Part shown: positions 6,605 to 15,035 of the stretch, in pieces
Layout of the letters: the number at the start of each line of letters is the position of its first letter
Position numbering within the stretch: position 1 is the first letter of the stretch
Assembly: GCA_036497785.1 (NCBI GenBank)
Contig: DASXIW010000295.1
Coordinates: 1-15,035 of the forward strand
DNA from: DASXIW01 sp036497785
GTDB taxonomy: Bacteria; Pseudomonadota; Alphaproteobacteria; Acetobacterales; Acetobacteraceae
DNA: 15,035 nucleotides
Direction of reading: 5' to 3'
The notes under the pieces: generated by a model
Told to the model about the DNA's origin: nothing
The model's database searches: none
The model's input: only the letters and a program-made list of their open reading frames with translations
Program-made: the position numbers and the translations under genes

Positions 6605-8861
6605 ATGACGGATGTGCCGAACCCGGCGATGCTTGCCCGACGGGCTCTACTCGCCGCTGGCGGCGCCGTCCTGGCCACAAGCGCCGCGGCCCAGGGCGTC
6701 GTCCTCGGCGGGAGCGGGGAGGGAGTCGTTCCCAGGCCGGCTCCCGAGGAGCCGTCCACCATTCCCTTCGTGTATGAGGGCGGACGTATCCTGATCAATC
6801 TCGGCTTCGCGTCCGGCGAGGCCGCGCCTGTCATGATCGACACCGGCTATGCCGACAAGATCCACCTCGCCAGTTCCGGCAATCTCCCCGCACTGGGAGC
6901 CGGCGAGCGTTCCGTCCAGGCCGGCCTCGCCCATGGCGCGCCGAATCGCTCGGGCCTGTTCACCGTCACCGGCAGCCGGCCGAAATCATCGATATGCCCA
7001 ACCAGCTCCTGGACCGTGGCACCAAGCCGCGCATTGCCGGCCTGCTCGGCGCGCCGGCCTTCACCGGCCGGATCATCCGCATCGATGTCGCCCGGCGTGA
7101 ATTGACCATTCTGCCACCCGGCTCCCCGCCCGCCGCTGGCGGGTACCAGGTTCCCCTCAGCATCGACTATGGCGCGGCCATCCTGAGGGCGGGTCAACTC
7201 GCTCCCATCCTCAACGGCATGACGCTCAATATCGATCTCGATGGCGTCCTGCCGGTACTACTGGATACCGGCTACAGCGGCACACTCAAGCTGCCCCATG
7301 ACATGGCGGAGCAGACCGGAGCGCTGGAGCGTTACCCCAAATACCTTCCTATTGTCAGTCCGGGCGGCGGCATCGATGGCCCGGGGCCGATTCTGGCAGC
7401 GCTTGGCACACGCCTGTCGATCGGTGGCGCCGAAATCGCCTCGCCGTATCTGGAGATCATGCGCGACGCACCCCCTCGCCATGTCGGCCGCTGGCCGCGG
7501 CGTCCCGGCGTGGCGCTGCTGGACATGGGCATCCTGCAGCATCTCATCCTGTTCATCGATGTGCCCAATAGCCGCCTCGTGCTTGAGCCGGGCGGGATTC
7601 CGCGGCACAACCCCGTGATCGTCCGCAGTCCCGGCCTGTCCGCCGTCAAAAAACCCCGCGATGCGTTCGAAATTCTCTCTGTCCTCAAGGGCAGCCCCAC
7701 CGCCCCCGCGGCTCCGGTCACCCTGCCCATCGTGTACGAGGGCGGACATGTCCTGATCGAGGTCGCAGTTGCTTCCGCCCCACCCGCGCCCTTCATTCTC
7801 GACACCGGCGCCAGCGCCCATACGAGTGACGCCGGCTATGCCAACGAGATCCGCCTCGCCAGTTCCGGCTATCTCGGCGCACAGGGCGTCGCCGGGCGTT
7901 CGGTCCGCGCCGGCCTCGCCCAGGGAGTGCCGCTGCGCCAGGGCCCGCTCACCCTCACCGGGCAGCCCGCCGCGGTCATCGATATGCCCAACCCGCTCTT
8001 GGACCATGGCAAAAAGCCGCGCCTTGCCGGCTTGATCGGCGCGGCGGCCTTCGCCGGCCGGATCATGCGCATCGACGTCGCCCGGCATGAATTGACCATT
8101 CTGCCGCCCGGCTCCCCGCCCAACCCAGCCGGCCGCCAGATCCCCCTCAGCATCGCATATGGCGCGGTCAGCCAGGGGCCGGGCCAGATCGCCGCCGTCA
8201 ACGGCATGACGCTGGATATCGAGCTGAACGGCTCCGTCCTGTCGGCACAATTCGATACCGGGGCCGGCAGCGCACTTGTTCTGCCCCGCGACGTGGCGGA
8301 GCAGACCGGCGCCCTGCATCGTTACCCCAAATGCCTTCTCTTTGTCGTTCCGGGCGGCATCGATGGCCGGCTGTTGTATCTGGAGGCGCTCGGCACGCGC
8401 CTGTCGATCGGTGGTGCCGAAATCGCCTCGCCATTTGTCTCGATCATTCGCGACGCCCCTTCTCCCAATACCAGCCGCTGGGTACGGCCTCGCCAGGTGG
8501 CGCTGCTTGGCATGGGCGCCCTGCAGTATTTCACCCTGTTCATCGATGTGCCCAATAACCGCCTCGTGCTTGAGCCGGACGGGATTCCCCAGCACAGCCC
8601 TGTGGTCTTCCGCAGTTCCGGCTTGTCCGCCGCCAAATTGACCCGCAATGCGTTCGAAATTCTCTCTGTCTCAAGGGCAGCCCCGCCGAGCGCGCGGGCC
8701 TGTCCCCCGGCGACCGGATCGTCGCGGTCAACGGCACGCCGGCAACCGCACTCGGCCAGAGCGAACTATTCTCGGCCTCGAACCGCCCGGATGCGCCCAT
8801 CGTCTTCACCCTGGCGGATCGGCGCCAGTGCCCGGTCGGATCGGCACAGCTATTGCCCTGA
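6605..8861 (+). pseudogene. Secreted aspartic-protease-like protein, internally duplicated, with C-terminal PDZ; two frameshifts
   Basis: Restoring one base near 6971 and one near 8670 gives a continuous 752-residue protein. ATG 6605 has GGAGG (6595-6599) five bases upstream. The N-terminus (ARRALLAAGGAVLATSAAAQG) is an export signal with an RR. Then come two tandem units, each with two DTG lobes as in pepsin/retropepsin-like enzymes: DTG at 6839 and 7264 in unit 1, and at 7801 and 8254 in unit 2. Only unit 2 is followed by a PDZ domain (8676-8858, SPAERAGLSPGDRIVAVNG); unit 1 ends at the same VLKGSP border and passes straight into unit 2. Unit 1 reads DTGY in both lobes and lacks nine codons after its first DTG, whereas unit 2 has DTGA in both, the usual catalytic form. 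By comparing copies, unit 1 has lost a G (GGG to GG at 6971) and unit 2 a C (CC to C at 8670), so either the gene is decaying or the sequence has homopolymer errors. The substrate is unknown; the site of action would be the periplasm. Confidence 0.8.
6761..8688 (+). repeat. Tandem duplication of an about 0.95-kb coding unit (6761-7698 and 7723-8688)
   Basis: Both units encode the same order of segments: VYEGG, DTG, ASSG, IDMPN, LLGA/LIGA, RIDVAR, ELTILPPGSPP, DTG, AEQTGAL, RYPK, GTRLSIGGAEIASP, LFIDVPN, RLVLEP, FEILSV. The DTG-to-DTG spacing is 425 bases in unit 1 and 453 in unit 2. The 28-base difference equals one 27-base indel right after the first DTG plus the single lost base at 6971. 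The copies are similar but diverged, so the duplication is not brand new. The 27-base segment is bordered by CCGGC on both sides, fitting slippage. Confidence 0.85.
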
Positions 8862-8897
8862 GCGCGCCCCGTATTGCCGGAAACGCATAGATTCCTT

Positions 8898-8911
8898 TGC
8901 GACCGGTCGCA
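8898..8911. promoter_or_regulatory. Perfect 14-bp palindrome
   Basis: TGCGACCGGTCGCA reads the same on both strands with no spacer. It lies 37 bases after the end of the PDZ-coding frame and 194 bases before the next gene's ATG. It could be a dimeric-regulator operator for the gene at 9105. It is too short and lacks a loop, so it is a poor terminator. In GC-rich DNA chance occurrence is possible. Confidence 0.3.
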
Positions 8912-9104
8912 CAGTGTTTGGTCCGCGCCCGCCTGCGTTCCCCACCTTGTCGTGGTCACCACCGCCTGCAGTCGAAGTGCAATAAAACGTCTGGGTGTAG
9001 CGCGCCGCTGAGGCATTTGGCACCCGGCACTTGCCGCGCATCTCGCCGTGACGCGGGTATGCGCATGTCTGACAATTTCCGACGACCGAACGGAGCGATA
9101 AAAC

Positions 9105-9827
9105 ATGTGTTGGGGATTATCCAAAAGGCGCAAGGCCCTTTCTATCTTTCGCACGGCTGGGGCGGTGATAACCGCGATGGTTCTGGCCGGTGCGCCAGTA
9201 TCGATATTCGCGCAGCGTGCAGCCCCAGCGCCAACGAACGAACCGGCGCAGAAAACGATCGGCGTACCCACCGCGCCACAAGCCGCGAAGGTCGAGCCGG
9301 CGCTGATCGTGATGAATGCCGCAGGTGCGACGCTTGCGGATAACCAACTAACCCTGACCGGCATGGCATCCAACACGATCATTTTCGCCGACCGTCCGAC
9401 CAGGGCGGCCGGGCATGTACTGACCGCTCATTTCCTGGAGGAGTGGGGCAGCGCGGATGATGCCAGCTTTGCGAAGGATCCGCCGAATGCGACTGTGTCG
9501 GCATTCAGCAAGGACGGCTCGCTTACCAGGGATGCTGTGGTGGTGCTGAAGCATCCGGTCCTTCAGGGCGATAAGCTGACATTCGATGTGCAGGTTTTGG
9601 AGGGCGATCTGAAAGGTGCCGATGGCCCCGCAGCGGTGTTCATCGATATCATCGGCCTGCCATTCACGCCGCTGTCATTCGCAGGCGTGGCGCGTCGGAC
9701 CGCCTATCGCGCGGCGATGTATAACGCGGCGACGCACCCATATTACGGCTATCCGGCGCCGTACTATCCTCCCGCCTCTTATCCGCCGCCGCGCTGCGGG
9801 TATTATCCGTATCCGCCGTGTTATTGA
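9105..9827 (+). CDS. Exported protein of unknown function with Tyr/Pro-rich tail
   Basis: This 240-residue protein begins with a basic stretch (SKRRKALS), a hydrophobic segment (AVITAMVLAGAPVSIFA) and a plausible cleavage site before QRAAPAP, so it is probably secreted to the periplasm or envelope. The central domain, about residues 65-200 (ALIVMNAAGATL, FADRPTRAAGH, FLEEWG, FAKDPPNATVSAFSKDG, AVVVLKHPVLQGDKLTFDV, LEGDLKGADGPA, FIDIIG), looks like a conserved all-beta domain I have seen in uncharacterised proteobacterial proteins, but I cannot name a family. The last about 28 residues are a low-complexity Tyr/Pro tail (YYGYPAPYYPP and similar). ATG 9105 has GGAG at 9092-9095. It is probably a single transcription unit, bounded by the palindrome upstream and the hairpin downstream. 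Confidence 0.8.
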   Translation: MCWGLSKRRKALSIFRTAGAVITAMVLAGAPVSIFAQRAAPAPTNEPAQKTIGVPTAPQAAKVEPALIVMNAAGATLADNQLTLTGMASNTIIFADRPTRAAGHVLTAHFLEEWGSADDASFAKDPPNATVSAFSKDGSLTRDAVVVLKHPVLQGDKLTFDVQVLEGDLKGADGPAAVFIDIIGLPFTPLSFAGVARRTAYRAAMYNAATHPYYGYPAPYYPPASYPPPRCGYYPYPPCY

Positions 9828-9881
9828 TTTGCCGGAGCAATATAGCTTTAGGCGGAATCGTCGTAAAACAAACAGCTAGAA

Positions 9882-9913
9882 CATGTCCGGTGCGTCTATC
9901 TACACCGGACATG
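9882..9913. terminator. Perfect 11-bp-stem hairpin between convergent genes, possible bidirectional terminator
   Basis: CATGTCCGGTG at 9882-9892 is the exact reverse complement of CACCGGACATG at 9903-9913, with a 10-base loop. It lies 55 bases after the rightward gene ending at 9827 and 75 bases from the stop of the leftward acyltransferase remnant. No T-run follows on the + strand. On the minus strand the following sequence has a modest T-rich patch, so it could terminate leftward transcription. It could instead be a leftover of a mobile-element end. Confidence 0.5.
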
Positions 9914-9987
9914 CACTAAGACCAGGTTCCCGCGAACCGCGATCGTCATTCGACGCCTTCGCGATAACTTTCCGCGGTCGCGGCAAA

Positions 9988-10590
9988 TCAGCCCGCGCCA
10001 AGCAGCGCCGCCTCCCGCGTGCGCGAAACACGCGCGAACAGAAATGCGAAGTCGGCGTCGATGTCCATCCCGCAACTGCGATGCATCTTCACGGATGCCA
10101 GATTCTCCGCATGCACGCCGGCAATGAAATGCCGCACATGGATATCCGCGCTGCAATCGATATTCGGCAGCCGGAAGTCGAACACAAGCAGCCCACGCTC
10201 GCTGCAGCGCCGGATCAGGCATTCCAACAACAGCCGGGAAGGGGAGAACGACGCATAGGCCGCGTCACAGGCGAATTGGTAGAACATGAACTCATCGCCG
10301 CTGACGATCCCACACCCCGCCGAAAGGATCGTCGCCCCGCACCGGATCTGCCCCGATATCAGTGCGCCCCTGGCATGCGCATCCGTGATCATGGAGCCCA
10401 CGAAATCGCGATGCAGGGCGGATTCGAACACGCCCGTGTTCATGCCCCGTGCTTGTATCCAGGCCAGCAATGCCGGTCCATCCGATAGCCGCGCGCACCG
10501 TTCCGCCCTCGGTGCTTGATGCGATTTGCAGCGCGATCATATCGGCACGATCCGCGGTACCATCGGCGCCGGCCAGCTCCATGATCACGC
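9988..10590 (-). pseudogene. Remnant of a CelD/FemAB-like (GNAT-fold) acyltransferase
   Basis: The frame ending at 9988 matches the C-terminal half of the BcsL/CelD-like acetyltransferase family, N-acyltransferase-fold enzymes often linked to polysaccharide modification. The typical run is FYQFACDAAYASFSPSRLL, then LECLIRRCSERGLLVFDF. The recognisable region begins near LSDGPALLAWIQARGMN at about 10488. Upstream the sense seems to continue in another frame (MELAGADGTADRADMIALQI) to about 10590, so there may be a frameshift near 10488-10492, and the usual N-terminal about 150 residues are missing. No good start codon with a ribosome binding site was found. It lies head-to-head with the HpnN gene. 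The family call is moderate, and a short intact gene starting at TTG 10470 or ATG 10446 is the alternative. Confidence 0.55.
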
Positions 10591-10651
10591 GGCGAGGCTT
10601 TCATGCGTCACCCCAATGGACCGGCGCGGCGGGACGCTCTATTTCCCGCGC

Positions 10652-13234
10652 ATGATAATCTCCCGTCTGCTCGCCGCCATCATCGACACCAGCCGCCGTC
10701 GCGCCGGAATCACCGTCCTCGCGGGCATCGCGCTCGCGGCCCTATGCTGCTGGCTCGCCGCCACCAGGCTCGGCGTCTCCACGGACACGGACAAGCTCTT
10801 CGCCGCCAACCTGCCGTGGCGGCAGCACAACATGGCCTATGACCGGGATTTTCCCCAGTTCAAGGACCTGCTGGTCGCGGTGGTCGATGGCACCACGCCC
10901 GAGATCGCGGAGACCACCGCCGCCGATCTCAACGCCGCCCTGTCCGCCGACCATGTCCATTTCCTCAGCTCCCGGCGGCCCGATGCCTCGCCCTATCTCG
11001 AACGCAACGGCCTGCTCTTCGCCAATCAGCAATCGCTGCAGGACGTGCTGGACCGCACCATCGACGCGCAGCCGTTCCTCGGTCAATTGGTGGCCGACCC
11101 CAGCGCGCGCGGCCTGTTCGCCGCCTTGTCCCTGCTGGGCGTGGGGGTGGACCAGGGTCAGGCCAATCTGGCCTCCTTCCGGCCCGCGCTGACGGCATTC
11201 CACCAATCGCTGGCCGCCGCCGCCGCCGGTCATCCCACGCCGCTATCCTGGCAATTGCTGCTGGGCGGCAAGCTCGCCGAACAGGCCGGGCCGCATCATT
11301 TCGTCCTCGCCCAGCCCAAGCTCGACTACGGCGCCCTCGAGCCCGGCGGCGCCGCCACCCAGGCCATCCGAGATGCGGCGGCGAAGCTGGAATTCGTGCG
11401 CGACGGCATGGCTCATGTCCGCATCACCGGCTCGGTGGCGCTGTCGGACGAGGAATTCGCCACCGTCGCCCAGGGGGCCGTCGCCGGCACCATCGGCAGC
11501 GCCCTGCTGATCGCGCTGTGGCTGATCCTTGCCGTGCGCAGCTGGCGGCTGATCCTGCCCATTCTGGGCACGCTGGGGCTGGGCCTGTTGCTCACCTCCG
11601 GCTTCGCCGCCATCGCCGTAGGCACGCTCAACCTGATCTCCGTCGCCTTCGCCATCCTGTTCGTTGGCATCGCCGTCGATTTCGCCATCCAGTTCAGCGT
11701 CCGCTATCGCGAGCAGCGCGTGCAGGCGCCGGACCCGGCAGAGGCCCTGCGCGCTACCGCCGGCCTGGTCGGGCCGCAGGTCCTCACCGCCGCCACCGCC
11801 GCCGCGGCCGGCTTCCTGGCCTTCGTGCCCACCGCCTTCAGCGGCGTGGCCGAGCTGGGGCTGATCGCCGGCGTGGGGATGCTGATCGCCTTCTGCTGCA
11901 CCATCACCATCCTGCCGGCGGCGCTCACCTTGTGCCGCCCCCGCGCCGAGGCCCATGAAATCGGCTTCGCTTGGGGCGACACGCTGGAGGCGTTCCTGTC
12001 GCGCGGCCGTGTCGTGGTCTTGTCGGTCTTCGCCATCCTGGCCATGGCGGGCGCGCTGCTGCTCCCGCATCTGACCTTCGACAGCGACCCGCTGCACACC
12101 AAGAACCCGAACACCGAGGCGATGCGCACGCTACAGGACCTGATGAACTCGCCGTTCACAAACCCGTACAGCGTCGACATTCTCACCCCCTCGGAACAGG
12201 TCGCCGACGCGCTGGCCACGCGCCTCTCCGCCCTGCCGCTCACCGCCGACGTCATCACCCTGTCCAGCTTCGTGCCGAAGGATCAGACGCCCAAGCTCGC
12301 GCTGATCGAGGACGCCGAGAATATCCTCGGCGACACGCTGGCGCCGCGCAGCCCGGCCGCGCCAGTCACGCCCTCGGATATCCGCCTCGCGGCACAAACC
12401 GCGCTGAAGGCGATCGACCATGCGTTGCCCAAGCTCGCCAAGGACGATCCGCTGGTGGCGATCTCCGGCGACCTGCACACGCTCGAATCAGCGCCGGACG
12501 CCACGCTGATGGCGGCCAACGCGGCGCTGACCCGCTTCTTGCCGATGCAGCTCGAACGTCTCCGCGTGGCGCTCACCGCCAAGCCGGTCACCTCGGCCGA
12601 TATCCCCCAAAGCATCGCGCGCGACTGGCGCCTGCCGGACGGACAGGTGCGGGTTCAGGCGCTGGCCAAGCCCCAGGCGCGCGACAGCGTCGGTCTCGGC
12701 GCCTTTGTCGCCCAGGTGACCACGGTCACACCCGATGCCGGCGGCTCCGCCGTCACCATCGTGCGAACGGCCGCGACCATCGTCGGCGCCTTCCGCTCGG
12801 CGGCGATCGGCGCGCTCATCGCCATCGCCATCATCCTGGCCTTCATGCTCCGCCGGGTGATGGACGTGGCGCTGGTGCTGGCGCCGCTGCTGCTGTCCGG
12901 GCTGATGACGGTGGTGGTGGCGATCCTGTTCTCGGTGTCGCTGAATTTCGCCAATATCATCGCCCTGCCGCTCTTGCTCGGCGTCGGCGTCTCGTTCAAT
13001 ATCTATTTCGTAATGAACTGGCGCCACGGCCATTCCCGCTTCCTGGGCACCGCCACGGCCCGCGCCATCCTGTTCTCGGCGCTCACCACCGGCACCGCCT
13101 TCGGCTCGCTCGCCCTCAGCCGCCATCCCGGAACCGCCAGCCTGGGCACGCTGCTGCTGATCAGCCTGGGCTGCACCCTGGTCTCCACCCTGTTCTTCAT
13201 GCCCACCCTGCTACGCACGCTGCGGCCCCGCTGA
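10652..13234 (+). CDS. hpnN: Hopanoid-biosynthesis-associated RND/MMPL transporter (HpnN type)
   Basis: This 860-residue inner-membrane protein is most like HpnN, which in studied bacteria moves hopanoids from the inner to the outer membrane. Layout: a first transmembrane helix (TVLAGIALAALCCWL), then a large periplasmic domain with TDKLFAANLPWRQHN, as in HpnN. Next is a helix bundle with GIAVDFAIQFSVRYR (339-353), a second soluble loop with LTFDSDPLHTKNPNTEAM, and a second bundle with GVGVSFNIYFVMNWRHGHS (777 onward). The two GxGVxF motifs at the matching places of the two halves are characteristic. ATG 10652 is chosen over the frame opening at 10526 because MIISRLLAAIIDTSRRRAG is the natural N-terminus ahead of the first helix; no strong ribosome binding site is visible. 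The stop shares one base with the next gene. No other hpn gene is inside the window. Confidence 0.85.
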   Translation: MIISRLLAAIIDTSRRRAGITVLAGIALAALCCWLAATRLGVSTDTDKLFAANLPWRQHNMAYDRDFPQFKDLLVAVVDGTTPEIAETTAADLNAALSADHVHFLSSRRPDASPYLERNGLLFANQQSLQDVLDRTIDAQPFLGQLVADPSARGLFAALSLLGVGVDQGQANLASFRPALTAFHQSLAAAAAGHPTPLSWQLLLGGKLAEQAGPHHFVLAQPKLDYGALEPGGAATQAIRDAAAKLEFVRDGMAHVRITGSVALSDEEFATVAQGAVAGTIGSALLIALWLILAVRSWRLILPILGTLGLGLLLTSGFAAIAVGTLNLISVAFAILFVGIAVDFAIQFSVRYREQRVQAPDPAEALRATAGLVGPQVLTAATAAAAGFLAFVPTAFSGVAELGLIAGVGMLIAFCCTITILPAALTLCRPRAEAHEIGFAWGDTLEAFLSRGRVVVLSVFAILAMAGALLLPHLTFDSDPLHTKNPNTEAMRTLQDLMNSPFTNPYSVDILTPSEQVADALATRLSALPLTADVITLSSFVPKDQTPKLALIEDAENILGDTLAPRSPAAPVTPSDIRLAAQTALKAIDHALPKLAKDDPLVAISGDLHTLESAPDATLMAANAALTRFLPMQLERLRVALTAKPVTSADIPQSIARDWRLPDGQVRVQALAKPQARDSVGLGAFVAQVTTVTPDAGGSAVTIVRTAATIVGAFRSAAIGALIAIAIILAFMLRRVMDVALVLAPLLLSGLMTVVVAILFSVSLNFANIIALPLLLGVGVSFNIYFVMNWRHGHSRFLGTATARAILFSALTTGTAFGSLALSRHPGTASLGTLLLISLGCTLVSTLFFMPTLLRTLRPR

Positions 13235-15035
13235 TGCACCGCCGCCTCGCCTTCTTGCGCCTGCGGACGGCCCTGGCATCCCCGACGCTGGCGGACACGC
13301 TGATCGCCCCAGTGGCGGTGGAACGCACCGGGCCGGTCGCCCTGACCTACCGGCTGGACCACAAGGCCACGGGAAATTTTACCCTGGCGCTGGACTGGAC
13401 CGACAGCCTCGGCCGCCTCGTCGAACAACGCGCCATGCGCGTCGCCGTCACGAACGCGACCGACATCCCGCTCACGCTCGATGCAAGCCGCGCCGCCGCC
13501 ATGCGCAACACGCTGCACGCGCGGCTGATGCAAAACGGCGCCGCGATCGGCCAGGCCGACGCGGTCTTCTTCGCCAAACCGGCGCCGGGCTGGGACGATT
13601 ACCACATCATGATGTGGTAGGATCAGGACCCCGTCCGAACCCAAGGGCTGGGCGCGCTGGGGATCGACGGCGGCAAGATCTTCGGCATTCGCACCGCCAT
13701 CGATCCCGCCGAATTCCAGCGCCTCATCGCCCCGCAACTCGCCCTCGACCGCCGCTGGTTCGTCGAGAACATCGCCACGGATTTCTTTTCCGCCTATCAT
13801 ATCTGGACGCCGGCGCACCCGAACGCGGTCAACTGGCGCTACACCGGTCTCCAGCAGTGCAACCTGACCGGCCCGTCCGATCCCGCGCTGCGGCTGCGCG
13901 ATCCCAGCCTGTCCGATCCCGCCTGGATCGCCCGCATCCATGACCGCCTGACGCAGACGGTGCACGATCAGGCGCCGTATCGCCCGTATTATTACAATCT
14001 CGGCGATGAGACCGGCATCGCCGATCTCGCCGCCGCCTGGGATTTCGATTTCTCGCCCGCCGCCCTGTCCACCTTCCGGGTCTGGCTGCACTCGCAATAT
14101 GCGAGCCTCACGGCGTTAAACGCGGAATGGGGCTCGCATTTTGCGACCTGGGACACCGTCCTGCCGCCCACGACAACCGCCGCGAAGCAGGCCTCAAACG
14201 AGAATTTCGCCGCCTGGAACAACTTCAAGGCGTTCATGGATAGCGCCTTCGCGGACGCCCTGCGCGCCGGCACGGACGCGGTGCACCAGGCCGACCCCAC
14301 CGCCAAGGCCGCCATCGAGGGCGCGCAGATACCGGGCTGGGGCGGCTACGACTACACGAAACTCTCCCATGCCGTCGACGTGATGGAGACCTTCGACGCC
14401 GGCAACAACGTGGAAATCGCCCACGCCCTCAACCCCGCTCTGACCCTGCTCAGCACATCCGGCGGATCCGGCGCGGGCGAACAGCATCGCATCTGGCACG
14501 AACTGCTTCAGGGCGAGCGTGGCCTGGTGGTGTGGGACGAGGATGGCAGCATCGTCGCGCCCAAGGGTACCCCCGGTCCACGCGGCCTCGCGGAGTCCGC
14601 GACCTTTAACGAGTTGCGCGGCGGCCTTGGCGCGCTGTTGATCGCAAGGCGGACACAGCCCGGCCCGGTCGGGATCCTCTATTCCGCGGCCAGTTTCCGC
14701 CTGCGCTGGACGCTCGACCATCGCGCAGATGGCGATGCCTGGGGGCAGCGCGGCTCGGAACGCGAAGGCGAGGACAATGCCACGCGGCTGGCCATGCGCC
14801 GCGCCGCCGCCACACTGGTGCATGCCGGGCTGCAACCAAGCTGGCTGTCCCACGCCATGATCGCGGCCGGCGCGTTGCGTCACGGCCTGCGCGCCGTGGT
14901 GCTGCCGGACAGCCTGGCGCTTTCACCGGCCGAATCCGCGAAAATCCGCCAATTTCGCGCGCGTGGCGGCCTGGTGCTGGCGGACGGCGCCCCGGGCATT
15001 TTCGCCCAGCATGGCCGCCGCCTGCCGAAACCAGC
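13234..15035 (+). pseudogene. GH42-like beta-galactosidase-family protein with in-frame amber codon, cut by window edge
   Basis: ATG 13234 overlaps the HpnN stop (TGATG). Codons 1-128 encode an N-terminal beta domain ending WDDYHIMMW, and codon 129 is TAG (13618-13620). The same frame stays open to the window end with clear homology. After the amber come ALGIDGGKIFGIRTAIDP, then NLGDETGIADLAAAW with G257-D258-E259, FRVWLHSQYASLTALNAEWG, VVWDEDGS, and finally VLPDSLALSPAESAKIRQF, a GATase-like domain as in GH42 trimerisation domains. This is a glycoside hydrolase family 42-like TIM barrel; E259 is a candidate catalytic acid. A CAG to TAG change would explain the stop. No in-frame start with a ribosome binding site was found soon after it. 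The N-terminus looks like a poor signal peptide. Substrate unknown. Alternatives are true readthrough or a sequencing error. Confidence 0.75.

Noticed and set aside
9883..10488. Plus-strand 201-codon frame
   Set aside because: It is antisense to the acyltransferase remnant, whose translation shows family-like motifs; this frame shows none.
10526..10651. Extended N-terminus of the HpnN gene
   Set aside because: The extra 42 residues look like non-coding sequence and overlap the divergent remnant; the natural membrane-protein start is at 10652.
11243..12097. Long minus-strand open frame opposite the HpnN gene
   Set aside because: Low-complexity Gly/Gln/Asp-rich composition and full overlap with a recognised transporter gene.
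13618..13620. Pyrrolysine or selenocysteine-style recoding of the amber codon
   Set aside because: No recoding machinery or structural signal is visible and such use is not expected in this type of organism; a CAG to TAG change is simpler.

Overview
The window is high-GC DNA with dense genes, short gaps and overlapping start/stop codons. Together with a hopanoid-transporter (HpnN) type gene and a LivM-LivG fusion this suggests an alphaproteobacterium, plausibly an Acetobacteraceae-like one. That placement is inference; there is no rRNA or other marker gene.

Left part (296-4838): an intact, tightly packed branched-chain amino acid type (Liv/HAAT) ABC importer on the + strand. It encodes a secreted substrate-binding protein, the LivH permease, one polypeptide joining the LivM permease to the LivG ATPase, and the LivF ATPase. 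A 123-residue stand-alone cyclic-nucleotide-binding-fold protein follows (4963-5334). Its 3' end overlaps a convergent class I SAM methyltransferase (5296-6174, - strand). The first 295 bases hold no convincing gene but do contain a strong GNRA-capped hairpin.

Middle part (6175-10590): a 430-bp gap with an exact 2 x 25 bp tandem repeat is followed by the most unusual locus. This is a secreted aspartic-protease-like gene whose body (two DTG lobes) has been tandemly duplicated, giving four DTG motifs and a C-terminal PDZ domain. It is interrupted by two 1-base losses that can be located by comparing the copies. Next come an exported protein with a Tyr/Pro-rich tail (9105-9827), a perfect 11-bp-stem hairpin, and a minus-strand remnant of a CelD/FemAB-like acyltransferase.

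Right part (10652-15035): an HpnN-type RND transporter, overlapping by one base a GH42-like beta-galactosidase-family gene that runs off the window. That gene has an in-frame amber codon at codon 129 with homologous sequence continuing in the same frame. Three of the five loci right of 6.6 kb are therefore broken as read, while everything left of it is intact. This means either local gene decay or sequence errors. No tRNA, rRNA, CRISPR array, transposase or integrase was seen.
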